Below are positions 27,402 to 35,862 of a DNA stretch of 64,000 nt, piece after piece. Position 1 is the stretch's first letter. The number at the start of each line of letters is the position of its first letter. The DNA lies in contig JAGBCQ010000021.1 of NCBI GenBank assembly GCA_017937925.1, positions 56,918 through 120,917 of the forward strand. Reading direction: 5' to 3'. The stretch comes from Paraprevotella sp. Its GTDB lineage: Bacteria > Bacteroidota > Bacteroidia > Bacteroidales > Bacteroidaceae. A program made the translations under genes and the position numbers. A model generated the notes under the pieces. That model was not told the DNA's origin. It saw nothing but the letters and a program-made list of their open reading frames with translations, and searched no databases.

Positions 27402-27794
27402 TTAGTACCCATAATCAGTGACAAGCCATCTTCCTCCTACTTTAACTAAACCAATAGAACAACAAAACCATCGTCCTTTTTTATCCAGATATTCGTATTG
27501 AGGATCATAAAATCTCACTGTTACAATAGAAGCTGTTACTCCTTCTATTATTTTATAGTGGGCTGTAGCCAATCTTTGCAAATAAGAGTCTCCTTCTTCT
27601 TTTGAAAAAGACATTTTATTGGGTGTCCTTCGAGCACCCTCTTCAGACATCAAAGATTTAGCTTTTATCATATCATTTTTATAAACAGCCGTACAGAATT
27701 GCCTTGCTACTGACACTGGGGTATATGCATGTGTTAGGAAAGTAACACAACACATTAGCGCTATTAATAATAACTTTAATTTCATTGCACTCAT
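27402..27794 (-). CDS. Small secreted protein, DUF4878/NTF2-like
   Basis: The 130-aa product has a signal peptide (MKLKLLLIALMCCVTFLTHA from the third residue onward). The body, TPVSVARQFCTAVYKNDMIKAKSLM ... YDPQYEYLDKKGRWFCCSIGLVKVGGRWLVTDYG, resembles secreted NTF2-like/DUF4878 proteins: a helix pair and a curved sheet ending in a W-L-V strand. Function is unknown. Its ATG overlaps the stop of the upstream 81-aa gene by one base, so translational coupling is likely. ATG 27785 is an alternative start. Confidence 0.75.
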   Translation of the reverse strand: MSAMKLKLLLIALMCCVTFLTHAYTPVSVARQFCTAVYKNDMIKAKSLMSEEGARRTPNKMSFSKEEGDSYLQRLATAHYKIIEGVTASIVTVRFYDPQYEYLDKKGRWFCCSIGLVKVGGRWLVTDYGY

Positions 27795-28039
27795 TATTTA
27801 ACAACCATACCACTACCACCACAAACGCTACATCCATTTCCATAACAATTCCAACACCTAGTTGTTGCTTTAGGGAATTTCGTAGGTGTCAAATAGGACT
27901 TACTACCAGAAGAACTGGGAGAACTAGGCGAACTCGAAGAACTTGAAACAGAACTTGTAGTTCCACCACTACTAACAGCCATCACAACGAACATAATTAA
28001 CACCAATATTGATAAAAACGTTTTTCTTGACATATCCAA
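27794..28039 (-). CDS. Small membrane-anchored protein with Ser-rich linker and C-terminal CxxC pair
   Basis: The 81-aa product has a hydrophobic N-terminus (residues 7-22), a low-complexity Ser/Pro/Gly linker (about 23-46) and a short zinc-knuckle-like end, CWNCYGNGCSVCGGSGMVVK. The CxxCxGxG units match those of the secreted protein at 24.0-24.8 kb. The first 43 bases overlap the end of the upstream VanZ-like gene in another frame; a start at 28033 (MSRKTFL) overlaps slightly less. Function is unknown. Confidence 0.65.
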   Translation of the reverse strand: MDMSRKTFLSILVLIMFVVMAVSSGGTTSSVSSSSSSPSSPSSSGSKSYLTPTKFPKATTRCWNCYGNGCSVCGGSGMVVK

Positions 28040-28413
28040 AAAAATATATAAGTTAATAAATAAGTTAGTATATCACAATAATCAAAGGTTCCTGACATAA
28101 TTCCATATTTTTGTAGAATTTCTAGAATAAAAGGGAGCATAACAGATATGCAAAAGACCATCTTATATACTAATCCATCATTATATAAATAATCTTGTAA
28201 ATATAATAGTGCCATATACCACAATCCATCAGGCAAACAAAAAATCAACCAATATGTTAAACAATTCAAGTTGGAATAATCTATTTCTATTCTAATTTTT
28301 GATAGCACATTTGAATCAAAAGGTATAAGGAACAAGACTTCTTGTCTACAACAAACATAAATCAAAGTTCCTACAATCAATAAGAATAGTGACAATATAC
28401 ATTTACGATGCAT
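27997..28413 (-). CDS. VanZ-like small integral membrane protein
   Basis: The 138-aa protein has about four membrane helices and the VanZ-type pattern: CLPDGLWYMALLYLQ, then LPFILEILQKYGIMSGTFDYCDILTYLLTYIFF. The Glu-x2-Gln and Asp-x2-Asp residues at the membrane edge are the ones usually conserved. VanZ relatives are of unclear function; this is not evidence for glycopeptide resistance. It belongs to a run of small minus-strand genes and lies 24 bp after the 151-aa gene. Confidence 0.72.
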   Translation of the reverse strand: MHRKCILSLFLLIVGTLIYVCCRQEVLFLIPFDSNVLSKIRIEIDYSNLNCLTYWLIFCLPDGLWYMALLYLQDYLYNDGLVYKMVFCISVMLPFILEILQKYGIMSGTFDYCDILTYLLTYIFFWICQEKRFYQYWC

Positions 28414-28437
28414 TTTAACTCCTTTAATTAAATCCTT

Positions 28438-28893
28438 TTATGGGTTATATACTGACATGCCACTTCCTGTTCCTTTCTTTATCCTAAACTTAGGTTTCCC
28501 ATCTGTTCTTTCTCCATAGTTTAAACTTCCTGAAGTCTCACCTCCGTGATCCCAACGGATATAAACTTTATAACATTTATAATACATTTTCTCTCCAACA
28601 AAATAACGGCCTAAAATATCATTCTTATAATCAATAATTCTACCATCAGAAGTAAGTTTATAAGCAAGACTATAATCTCTAGAATAAAAAGAACTAAATA
28701 TATAATTCTTTTCTCCTGTATATGAACTATAAGTTGCTTCGTCCTGTCCTTGATGACTTTGTCTATAGTCATAATCTTGTTTACTTTCAATATTTATTGA
28801 AGAATAGGCTGATTTTGTCTTTAAATTGTAAATTTGAGAATAAGATTGAAGTGAAAAACCAATCACTCCAATAAATAATATTATTTTTTTCAT
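28438..28893 (-). CDS. Small secreted protein, unknown function
   Basis: The 151-aa product has a signal peptide (MKKIILFIGVIGFSLQSYSQ). The mature part is rich in Tyr, Ser and Lys and predicted beta (DYRQSHQGQDEATYSSYTG, YYKCYKVYIRWDHGGETSGS) and ends with RIKKGTGSGMSVYNP. I recognise no family. It is AT-rich like its neighbours and is 24 bp upstream of the VanZ-like gene on the same strand. Confidence 0.7.
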   Translation of the reverse strand: MKKIILFIGVIGFSLQSYSQIYNLKTKSAYSSINIESKQDYDYRQSHQGQDEATYSSYTGEKNYIFSSFYSRDYSLAYKLTSDGRIIDYKNDILGRYFVGEKMYYKCYKVYIRWDHGGETSGSLNYGERTDGKPKFRIKKGTGSGMSVYNP

Positions 28894-28964
28894 ATTTTAT
28901 TCATTTATTGATTACAAAACATCATTTCTATTTTCACACTTTTTTTATAAAAATCTCTACTAAT

Positions 28965-29240
28965 TTAACGGTTTTTTTCATGCATAGATATTGATATAGA
29001 ATAGTTTATGAATTTAAATATATTTATAACCCACATTACTAAAGATGTCAATATTGTCCATGCGAGAAACCATATACACCTGAAAATAAAACCAAAGACG
29101 CCACCCTCAAATGACATCCCTTTATCCGCCCCTTCAGAAGAATCAAATATAATTCCCCACGGAGCAGCAGAGAGTCCCAATGTACATATTGCTATAAGAC
29201 TTTTTTTGCGTTTTTCCTTCCATTCTTGTACTTTAGACAT
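28965..29240 (-). CDS. Small membrane protein, unknown function
   Basis: The 91-aa protein has a basic N-terminus (KVQEWKEKRKKS) and two hydrophobic segments (about 14-30 and 48-72: GGVFGFIFRCIWFLAWTILTS). No domain is recognised. A TATCTTTG -7 element on the minus strand (complement of 29415-29422) is a candidate promoter about 170 nt upstream. It is the first long gene of the small-gene run that continues to 27402. Confidence 0.65.
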   Translation of the reverse strand: MSKVQEWKEKRKKSLIAICTLGLSAAPWGIIFDSSEGADKGMSFEGGVFGFIFRCIWFLAWTILTSLVMWVINIFKFINYSISISMHEKNR

Positions 29241-29449
29241 ATTTTAGATTTTAATCGTTTACTATTTACATATTTAAAATCCCACATTAATTTCAAATGA
29301 AAAGATGTCTATAAAGACATTGATATTCTTTCCTTTATTTAAGAAATAAAAATGAGAGAAAATAGCTTATCAAAATGAAACTAATTATGATTTTATCATA
29401 GTATTTTTACCTCACAAAGATAGCAAGGCTTCATTTTGACACTCGCTAA

Positions 29450-29617
29450 TTATCCTATATCAGCAATCCACTCATATTCGTAATAAGCATCACATATAGG
29501 ACAGTAGCTACTATCTCCACACCTTCCACAATATATAGTTCTACATTCTTTACAGCGATAAACTTTTGTACCTTCTTCCATGTTACCACAATTCGGGCAA
29601 CGAACATATTTACTCAT
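29450..29617 (-). CDS. 55-aa zinc-ribbon protein
   Basis: Reading the complement from ATG 29617 gives a 55-aa protein with paired Cys motifs throughout: CPNCG, CKEC, YCGRCG and CPIC, and an aromatic/acidic tail (DAYYEYEWIADIG). Eight Cys in four CxxC pairs suggest two bound zinc ions (double zinc ribbon). There is no signal peptide or membrane segment. An A-rich leader (AAAAAAGTAAT in front of the ATG) fits Bacteroidota translation signals. Function is unknown; it lies upstream of the other small genes on the same strand. Confidence 0.7.
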   Translation of the reverse strand: MSKYVRCPNCGNMEEGTKVYRCKECRTIYCGRCGDSSYCPICDAYYEYEWIADIG

Positions 29618-29702
29618 ATTACTTTTTTAAAAAAAACATCTCTACTCATTTAACGGCATTTCGAGTTACTCCGTTGTTCCAAAATTAAGATGGGATAACG
29701 CA

Positions 29703-29940
29703 CAAAAAAAGCGCGGAACTTTTTAGTGTATTCCCGCTCAGAGGTGTTTGGCGTAACCCGGACAGTAGAATAACTAAAAGCTCGCGCCACATAGCACGAG
29801 CATTTCAACTATTATTCTTTACCGTCCTTTAGTCGCCAAACTTCCTGAGCAGTAGAATAAAGCTAAAACGCTTTTCCAATATGTTTAAAAGTGCGTATAT
29901 CAACAATACGCGGTTAATTCATAGGCTAATCTTTTTAATG
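29703..29940 (-). ncRNA. ssrS: Rod-like structured RNA, candidate 6S RNA
   Basis: A long interrupted helix folds the region on itself: 29707-29713 with 29869-29875, 29721-29726 with 29863-29868, 29736-29741 with 29845-29850, 29746-29753 with 29834-29841, 29760-29763 with 29824-29827, and a terminal hairpin GCTCG/CGAGC (29780-29784 / 29797-29801). This single rod with internal loops is the 6S RNA plan. On the minus strand a TACATTTG -7 element (complement of 29947-29954) lies upstream and a run of seven T (complement of 29704-29710) closes the helix. A further hairpin, GCGTAT/ATACGC, lies near 29892-29910. The 5' end is approximate. No reading frame fits. The 6S identity is an inference from shape. 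Confidence 0.6.
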
Positions 29941-29990
29941 TTTTGGCAAATGTATATAATATTTCTTAAAATAATCACAAACAACCACAA

Positions 29991-30845
29991 CTATTTCACT
30001 TGAATCACCAAATACTTACTAGTGACCCAGAACTGTTCAGGATTGGTCACTTGTAGAATGTACTGCCCCTTGTTATCTTTCGCTAATTTGTATGAGCCAC
30101 TCGGATGGTTAGTCAAAATCTTGGCACTCTTAGAATAGAGTTTAATTTCCTTATCGTAGCGAATGTCTATCTTGGTAAAATATTCTTTGTTAAAAGCATC
30201 ACTTCTCAACACGTCACCATCCACCAATATTTTTTGTTCCTTCAACTCTGACTTCGTACCAAACACATACCATGCAGCATTCAACTGTTCATCCTGTGCC
30301 TTAAGCGTCCGTGCCTGTTGAGCATTCTCCTCTGTCAGCAAATTCATGTTTTCATTCAGTACCAAAATAGAGTCGCCCTGACGAGAGATAATGATATTCT
30401 TTTCTGCCAACTGTGCTTCAAGCTCTTGAATCTTAATATTGCGAGCCTCTAGTTGTGCCGTCAAATCCTCTACCATCTTCTTGGTCTTTTCTCCGGCAAT
30501 CTTACTCTTTTCCAACTTATCTTTCAACGAACTGATCATTTCTCTATTCTGCTGCATCACATCCTGAATGTACTGCATATTCTCACGGATAATCTGAATA
30601 GTAGAAACAGACTCCACATTTCCATCTGTAACAACAATGCGACCCTCAGCCTCATTGATTCGATTGAATCCGTCCTGAACTTCACTCACCACCCCCATGA
30701 TGTCATCCAACTCCATATCCTTATCGCTGATAACTTGCATCAAAGAATCTCTCTCGTGTGATAACACTTCAGCTCGTTTCTTTGCTCCGTTATCACATGA
30801 AACTAACGCTGCTACAGCTAACACGCATACAATAATCTTTTTCAT
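29991..30845 (-). CDS. Coiled-coil lipoprotein, unknown function
   Basis: The 284-aa product has a lipoprotein signal with Cys17 in AALVSCDNG. Residues about 20-190 form a long heptad-rich coiled coil (QLEARNIKIQELEAQLAEKN and similar). A compact C-terminal beta domain follows (ITKIDIRYDKEIKLYSKSAKILTNHPSGSY ... PEQFWVTSKYLVIQVK). It should be anchored to the outer or inner membrane facing the periplasm. It starts 12 bp after rsmI on the same strand. I know similar unnamed proteins in Bacteroidales but no function. Confidence 0.82.
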   Translation of the reverse strand: MKKIIVCVLAVAALVSCDNGAKKRAEVLSHERDSLMQVISDKDMELDDIMGVVSEVQDGFNRINEAEGRIVVTDGNVESVSTIQIIRENMQYIQDVMQQNREMISSLKDKLEKSKIAGEKTKKMVEDLTAQLEARNIKIQELEAQLAEKNIIISRQGDSILVLNENMNLLTEENAQQARTLKAQDEQLNAAWYVFGTKSELKEQKILVDGDVLRSDAFNKEYFTKIDIRYDKEIKLYSKSAKILTNHPSGSYKLAKDNKGQYILQVTNPEQFWVTSKYLVIQVK

Positions 30846-30857
30846 ACATCTATTTAT

Positions 30858-31556
30858 TTATTCTTTATTATTCTTTTTCTTATTCTCCTCTCGTCCTGCT
30901 AATACAATCACAATTTCCCCACGCGGTTCAGTCGCTGTGAAATGCGCCAATACCTCCTCTAACGTTCCGCGCACGCTCTCTTCATGTATCTTGGAAATCT
31001 CACGACATACTGAAACTTGACGCTCGGCTCCGAACACCTCTACGAACTGTGCCAACGTTTTTACTAAGCGATGGGGTGACTCGTAAAATATGATGGAACG
31101 ACTTTCCTCTGCTAATGCAGACAAGCGTGTGGCACGCCCCTTCTTCGGAGGCAAAAAACCCTCAAAACAAAAGCGGTCACATGGAAGTCCTGATGACACC
31201 AAAGCCGGAACGAAAGCCGTAGCTCCCGGTAGGCATATCACCTCCACCCCTGCTTTGACAGCCTCACGTGCTACCAAGAAGCCGGGGTCGGAGATTCCCG
31301 GTGTACCTGCATCGGACACCACCGCAATGGTTTCGCCTGCTTTTAATCGCTCAACCACGCGTTCTACGGTCTGATGCTCGTTGAACTTATGATACGACAA
31401 CATGGCATTCTTTATTTCAAAATGTTTCAACAAAACGCCTGTCGTTCGCGTATCTTCCGCCAATATCAAATCCGCCTCTTTCAGTACCTTTAAAGCACGA
31501 AATGTAATATCCTCCAAATTTCCCACCGGCGTGGGTACCAAATACAATAGTCCCAT
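30858..31556 (-). CDS. rsmI: 16S rRNA (cytidine-1402-2'-O)-methyltransferase
   Basis: The 232-aa SAM-dependent enzyme has YLVPTPVGNLEDITFRALKVL, LAEDTRT, VVSDAGTPGISDPG and FEGFLPPKKG, all typical of RsmI (tetrapyrrole-methylase fold). It methylates the ribose of C1402 in the 30S decoding centre. It is co-directional with the coiled-coil lipoprotein and divergent from tdk, 161 bp apart. Confidence 0.96.
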   Translation of the reverse strand: MGLLYLVPTPVGNLEDITFRALKVLKEADLILAEDTRTTGVLLKHFEIKNAMLSYHKFNEHQTVERVVERLKAGETIAVVSDAGTPGISDPGFLVAREAVKAGVEVICLPGATAFVPALVSSGLPCDRFCFEGFLPPKKGRATRLSALAEESRSIIFYESPHRLVKTLAQFVEVFGAERQVSVCREISKIHEESVRGTLEEVLAHFTATEPRGEIVIVLAGREENKKKNNKE

Positions 31557-31679
31557 ACAATATTCTCTATTGTGACAAATGTAAGCATTTATCGTTTGTC
31601 ATGATACTATCCTATAAAATATTTAACAGATGTTTGCGAAAATCTCCTTATTTTTGGTTTAAATACCGCTTACAATTCT

Positions 31680-31687
31680 TACTTTTG
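31680..31687 (+). promoter_or_regulatory. -7 element of the tdk promoter
   Basis: TACTTTTG matches TAnnTTTG. A TTTG (31653-31656) is 23 bp upstream, slightly farther than usual, so only the -7 box is firm. It rules out the in-frame TTG at 31700 in favour of ATG 31718. Confidence 0.55.
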
Positions 31688-31717
31688 CAAAAATAACCAT
31701 TGAAAAACAAGCAAAAC

Positions 31718-32332
31718 ATGAGTCCTATAACGGAAAAAAACGGAGAGATGATGCGCAGAGGAAGAATTGAAGTCATTTGCGGTTCCATGTTCTCCGGGAA
31801 AACAGAAGAGTTAATTAGAAGATTGAAACGTGCGCAGTTCGCTCACCAAAGCGTAGAGATATTCAAACCCACCATCGACACCCGCTATGATGAAGTCAAC
31901 GTAGTGTCTCACGAGGGCAACGCCATCATGTCAACACCCATTGAATCATCGGCCAGTATATTATTGTTAGGCGAAGAGACCGACGTTGTGGGTATAGATG
32001 AAGCACAATTCTTTGATGACAATCTTGTAAATGTTTGTAATGAGTTAGCAAACAGAGGCGTCCGCGTCATCGTAGCCGGTCTTGACATTGATTTCAAAGG
32101 AGTGCCGTTCGGTCCGATGCCGGCCTTATGTGCCGTTGCCGATGAGGTGACCAAAGTGCATGCCATTTGTGTTCGTTGTGGAGCGTTAGCGTATGTATCC
32201 CATCGTACCATCAATGAGGACAAACGTGTGTTACTCGGTGAGCAAAGTATTTACGAACCCCTCTGTCGTGCTTGTTATCAAAAGGCATTGGAAGAAAAAA
32301 AAGTAAACACAAACAAACTCTGTTATGTTTGA
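31718..32332 (+). CDS. tdk: Thymidine kinase (type II)
   Basis: The 204-aa salvage enzyme phosphorylates thymidine to dTMP. Walker A GSMFSGKT is at 22-29, the catalytic acid is in [10 protein letters not shown], and the zinc-binding lasso has two Cys pairs, CVRCG and CRAC. ATG 31718 gives an N-terminus of family size. The stop codon overlaps the start of the next gene by 8 bp. Confidence 0.96.
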   Translation: MSPITEKNGEMMRRGRIEVICGSMFSGKTEELIRRLKRAQFAHQSVEIFKPTIDTRYDEVNVVSHEGNAIMSTPIESSASILLLGEETDVVGIDEAQFFDDNLVNVCNELANRGVRVIVAGLDIDFKGVPFGPMPALCAVADEVTKVHAICVRCGALAYVSHRTINEDKRVLLGEQSIYEPLCRACYQKALEEKKVNTNKLCYV

Positions 32333-33554
32333 GAAAGAAATTACATTCGACCGTTTCATACGAGGTTTGATGACTGTTGCCGGCATCGGTCTGCTTATCT
32401 TTGTCATAAACTTATTGAGCCCTGTTCTATTGCCATTCTTTATAGCTTGGCTCTTAGCTTACATGATTTATCCGACAGTAAAATTCTTTCAATACAAACT
32501 ACACTTTAAAAACAGGATACTTTGCATCGCTATTTCGCTTTTGCTCATTGTGTCCTGCCTTATAGGTTTCTTCTATCTTGTCATCCCCCCAGTTGTTGGG
32601 GAGTTTATGAAATTACGCGTACTTGTTGCCGGTTTTATTCGAGAAACCGGTGACTCAGCAATTACTCGCAACCTTGAACTTTTCTTTCAAGAATATATTG
32701 ACCAAAATTCCATTTTGCAACTCCTACAGAAGAACAATATCATGGAGGCGCTACAGGTTGCTATCAATCAACTTTGGGCTTTGGTATCACAAACCATTGA
32801 TATCGTTATAGCCCTCTTTGGCTTCTGTATCATTATACTTTATCTATTTTTCATACTTATGGATTATGAAAAGATTTCTGAAGGATGGATAAAGTTGATT
32901 CCAAAGCGTAACAGACGTTTTGCGACCTCACTCGTTGCTGATGTACAACAAGGTATGAATTCTTATTTCCGCGGACAGGCATTGGTTGCCTTCCTTGTCG
33001 GACTATTATTTAGTATCGGATTTGTCATCATAGACTTCCCCCTTGCCATTGGTTTGGGGATGTTTATCGGATTCCTCAATCTCGTACCGTATTTACAGGT
33101 TGTGGGGTTCATTCCAACCATCCTTCTTGCATTACTTAAGGCTTATGACACCGGAGAAAGTTTTTGGCTCATCCTCCTTACTGCCGGTATCGTATTCATT
33201 GTTGTACAAGTGATTCAGGATGGATTCTTAGTACCTAAGATTATGGGTAAACTCATGGGACTGAATCCGGCAGTCATTCTACTTTCCTTATCCATTTGGG
33301 GAAGTTTATTAGGTCTTATCGGATTGATTATAGCCTTACCACTCACTACGCTTTTGCTTGCATACTATCGTCGTTTTATAGAACGCGACGAAAAGATGCT
33401 TAATTTACAACGAATACGAACGTGCAAAGCGCATAGCAATGAGGACAACTCTACCAGAGAAAAAGGCACTCAAAAAGTGCGCCCCACAAAAGGAAGGACA
33501 ACGTATCGGAGACGTAAAAAAAAGCAAACCATCCAACCGACTGAGAACATCTAA
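32325..33554 (+). CDS. AI-2E family transporter (PerM/YdiK-type permease)
   Basis: The 409-aa membrane protein has about eight hydrophobic helices in the AI-2E transporter pattern: two N-terminal pairs, a large soluble loop (about 90-155), then a C-terminal bundle with [32 protein letters not shown] and [21 protein letters not shown]. It ends in a basic tail ([13 protein letters not shown]). Substrates differ within the family (autoinducer-2, ions, others), so no substrate is assigned. It overlaps tdk by 8 bp. Confidence 0.9.
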   Translation: MFEKEITFDRFIRGLMTVAGIGLLIFVINLLSPVLLPFFIAWLLAYMIYPTVKFFQYKLHFKNRILCIAISLLLIVSCLIGFFYLVIPPVVGEFMKLRVLVAGFIRETGDSAITRNLELFFQEYIDQNSILQLLQKNNIMEALQVAINQLWALVSQTIDIVIALFGFCIIILYLFFILMDYEKISEGWIKLIPKRNRRFATSLVADVQQGMNSYFRGQALVAFLVGLLFSIGFVIIDFPLAIGLGMFIGFLNLVPYLQVVGFIPTILLALLKAYDTGESFWLILLTAGIVFIVVQVIQDGFLVPKIMGKLMGLNPAVILLSLSIWGSLLGLIGLIIALPLTTLLLAYYRRFIERDEKMLNLQRIRTCKAHSNEDNSTREKGTQKVRPTKGRTTYRRRKKKQTIQPTENI

Positions 33555-33586
33555 ATAAAGTTTCGTTCAAAAAAACGCTCAAAAGA

Positions 33587-33617
33587 TTTGTCGGTTTCAA
33601 AAAAAGACGTACCTTTG
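33587..33617 (+). promoter_or_regulatory. Consensus promoter of tRNA-Lys
   Basis: TTTG (33587-33590), a 19-bp spacer and TACCTTTG (33610-33617) are an exact match to the Bacteroidota consensus. The tRNA begins 36 bp downstream. Confidence 0.85.
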
Positions 33618-33652
33618 CACACGAAATCAGAAATGATTCCCTATTAAAGGTC

Positions 33653-33725
33653 GATTCGCTAGCTCAGCAGGTAGAGCACAACACTTTTAATGTTGGGGTC
33701 TTGGGTTCGAGCCCCAAGCGGATCA
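33653..33725 (+). tRNA. tRNA-Lys (TTT)
   Basis: Acceptor stem GATTCGC / GCGGATC has one G-U pair, the D stem is GCTC/GAGC, and the anticodon stem CAACA/TGTTG carries loop CTTTTAA (anticodon TTT). The T arm is TTGGG-TTCGAGC-CCCAA with discriminator A. No CCA is encoded. Length is 73 nt. Confidence 0.96.
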
Positions 33726-33735
33726 CAACCAAACT

Positions 33736-33763
33736 AAAAAGTCGCTGAAATCAGCGACTTTTT
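33736..33763 (+). terminator. Intrinsic terminator after tRNA-Lys
   Basis: A 13-bp stem (AAAAAGTCGCTGA / TCAGCGACTTTTT) with a 2-nt gap runs straight into more T residues. The A-rich left arm may also terminate the convergent secreted-protein gene on the minus strand. Confidence 0.88.
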
Positions 33764-33789
33764 TGGTTTTATAGCAGGACAAAGCACTC

Positions 33790-35127
33790 CTACTTAATCA
33801 ATATCTTTTGTGAACCGACAAGAGTATCATCTTCTCTTATAGTGAGGATATATATTCCGCTACCGCTTACATTCATGCGGAAACTACCTATACCGGCATT
33901 GATGCTCTGCGAGGCACACTTTTGTCCACCAATAGAGAAAAGTTCCGCTTTTGCATCCTTATTTGTATTATAGTTTACCTCAATACTATTTGCACTATTC
34001 TGCATTGCTCTTACACATACTGGCGCATTTACCATTTCAACAGAATTTGTAGTTTCATTGATTTTATAGAAATGCTTATAAACAGAAGTTATACCTTCTT
34101 CTTCATCCACCGTATCAAATGAGATAAATCTATTATCGCCCAATTGGAGTATTAAAACACCTTCACCCACAGAGAAAACAGAACCGCCATTTAGTGTAAA
34201 ATGACCTATTCTATCATACGCTTTCCCAAAAGAGATAGTACTAATCACTACCCCGTTCTCACTGACAACCTCAATACCACAAATGGCAAGTTCTTTGCTT
34301 GAATATTCACCCTCACTTGTTATCGGTTTTTCAGGGTTCTCACTACCAACCCAAGAGTAAACAGGCGCATCAACAAGTGTGTATATAGGACGAATATATT
34401 CAAGCATACTATCCTCATTAAAGAGAGTTGAAGATAAATAAAAAGGATATAATAAAGAACTCTGTGCACCGATGCAATTACACGCAAGTATATTATTATC
34501 AACCCTTATAGTATCATAGTTTACAAAATATTCGCTCCACTCCGAATATTTATAAGTATATGTGGCTCGAAATTGATAAACCTTACCGTCCTTATCAAGC
34601 AATATACCGGCTTTGGGATATGCATATTGATATGCTTCATAATAGAAAAAATTATTTCCGTTATACTGTTTGGAAACAATTAAAGAAAAATCACCTTCAT
34701 CACATATATCAACAGCCACACCATAATAATAGTAATCATAATCCGCTATAAGTTTCTGCTTCTCTTCATAGGAAAGATTCATGAAGTCTTTACCTTTCGA
34801 AACAGAATAATCTACGTAAACGTTGGTAATATCATTGACCTTTTCGATAGCAGTACGTTCTACATCCACAATAGAACGCGAACGAGTGCGTGAACTTTGA
34901 TATGTGAATTCCTGCTGTGGTAGGCTGATGCTCTTAATAAGACTAATATCATTGTCATAGATGCCTATGCCGTCGCTCTGCAATATGTGCAATTTCGGTG
35001 TTTCGTCAGTTGAATACTCGCTTGGAATAAAGCATAAACTACCACAACTCTTCATCTGTACATAATCTGTCTGTGCGCTCAAAAATATAGGGAACAATAG
35101 CAATAGCCCCAATATAGTCTTTTTCAT
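33790..35127 (-). CDS. Secreted protein with type IX secretion C-terminal sorting domain
   Basis: The 445-aa product has a signal peptide (MKKTILGLLLLFPIFLSAQ). A long beta-rich passenger of unknown fold follows, with RIGHFTLNGGSVFSVGEGVLI near the end. The last 75 or so residues match a T9SS type A sorting domain: AKAELFSIGGQKCASQSINAG, then the closing strands GIYILTIREDDTLVGSQKILIK. The CTD directs the passenger through the T9SS translocon to the cell surface. No enzyme motif is visible. It is followed by tRNA-Lys on the opposite strand. Its presence fits the PorW and PorX genes at the start of the window. Confidence 0.82.
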   Translation of the reverse strand: MKKTILGLLLLFPIFLSAQTDYVQMKSCGSLCFIPSEYSTDETPKLHILQSDGIGIYDNDISLIKSISLPQQEFTYQSSRTRSRSIVDVERTAIEKVNDITNVYVDYSVSKGKDFMNLSYEEKQKLIADYDYYYYGVAVDICDEGDFSLIVSKQYNGNNFFYYEAYQYAYPKAGILLDKDGKVYQFRATYTYKYSEWSEYFVNYDTIRVDNNILACNCIGAQSSLLYPFYLSSTLFNEDSMLEYIRPIYTLVDAPVYSWVGSENPEKPITSEGEYSSKELAICGIEVVSENGVVISTISFGKAYDRIGHFTLNGGSVFSVGEGVLILQLGDNRFISFDTVDEEEGITSVYKHFYKINETTNSVEMVNAPVCVRAMQNSANSIEVNYNTNKDAKAELFSIGGQKCASQSINAGIGSFRMNVSGSGIYILTIREDDTLVGSQKILIK

Positions 35128-35432
35128 AAAAAGTATTTTTCCACAAAAGAAATAAATCTTTTGTAAATAAGAAAATTAAAAACCAAGAATACACAACAAG
35201 AAGTTGTTTTTAGCTTGAAGTTCTTATAATTAAAGCTATTCACAATATTCCCTTGATACTCCTTGCCGATATTGCCGCAAAGAAGTCACATATATCCATT
35301 ACTAAAACAAGTTGTTTCTAAGTCAGTTCGTGCCATACCTTCGGCACATTGAGATTTATTGTCATCATACAAAATGTGGTTACTTTACCGCGAAGGTAGA
35401 GTAACCACATTGTATGGTAAAAGACAAAAGGA
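35128..35432. other. 305-bp intergenic region without a gene
   Basis: AT-rich. I see no credible frame. It holds the upstream region of the T9SS cargo gene on the minus strand and, at 35373-35411, the terminator of the next gene. A short palindrome GTGCCATACCTTCGGCAC lies near 35328-35345. Confidence 0.6.
35373..35411 (-). terminator. Hairpin at the 3' side of the 129-aa secreted gene
   Basis: AATGTGGTTACT-TTACC (35373-35389) pairs with GGTAG-AGTAACCACATT (35395-35411) with one internal mismatch around a GCGAA loop. It lies 21 bp beyond the stop of the minus-strand gene and is followed on that strand by TTGTATGATG rather than a long T run, so it may be a weak terminator or an RNA 3'-end stabiliser. 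Confidence 0.55.
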
Positions 35433-35822
35433 TTATTCCTTTGCTTTTTGTGTATGCATCAACTTTGTTTGAAATCCTTCTGTAATTTCTTCATCAGATG
35501 AAACTTCTTTAGAAAGAATCCATACGAAGATGGGGTTTCCCATCATTTTGTCTTCAGACTTATAACATCCTTCGTATTTCCATCCTCTTTTTGCCATATA
35601 ATTCATGGCAGAAACCATTGTGCTGAAATCAATTTCTGAACCATTCTCGTCAACAAGGACATTATCTTTAAGTGTCTTTTGGCCAAAATCAATTTTTATA
35701 GATACTTTATGGTTTTTGAACTCGGATTCTTTTCCTTGCAAAGTACAATATGCTTTGTATGGAGTTTGTGCAGACACCGTGATTGCAACAAATGCAAATA
35801 AGAGAGTAAACAGATGTTTCAT
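35433..35822 (-). CDS. Small secreted protein, unknown function
   Basis: The 129-aa product starts at ATG 35822 with a signal peptide (MKHLFTLLFAFVAITVSAQ). The rest has a KAYCTLQGKESEFKNHKVSIKIDFG strand pair, then FSTMVSAMNYMAKRGWKYEGCY, a pattern I associate with small secreted Bacteroidales proteins of unknown role. Residues upstream of this Met (frame open to 35900) are non-conserved and AT-rich. It is monocistronic between two intergenic regions. Confidence 0.75.
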   Translation of the reverse strand: MKHLFTLLFAFVAITVSAQTPYKAYCTLQGKESEFKNHKVSIKIDFGQKTLKDNVLVDENGSEIDFSTMVSAMNYMAKRGWKYEGCYKSEDKMMGNPIFVWILSKEVSSDEEITEGFQTKLMHTQKAKE

Positions 35823-35862
35823 AATTATCATAATATATTTAAATACAAAGATATAATATATT

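Noticed and set aside
27997-28413. Glycopeptide-resistance gene vanZ
   Set aside because: Only the general VanZ-like membrane pattern is present; there is no vanHAX-type neighbourhood, so no resistance role is claimed.
29641-29940. tmRNA or RNase P RNA in the structured region
   Set aside because: There is no tRNA-like ends or tag frame, and none of the conserved RNase P core motifs; the single-rod shape suits 6S RNA better.
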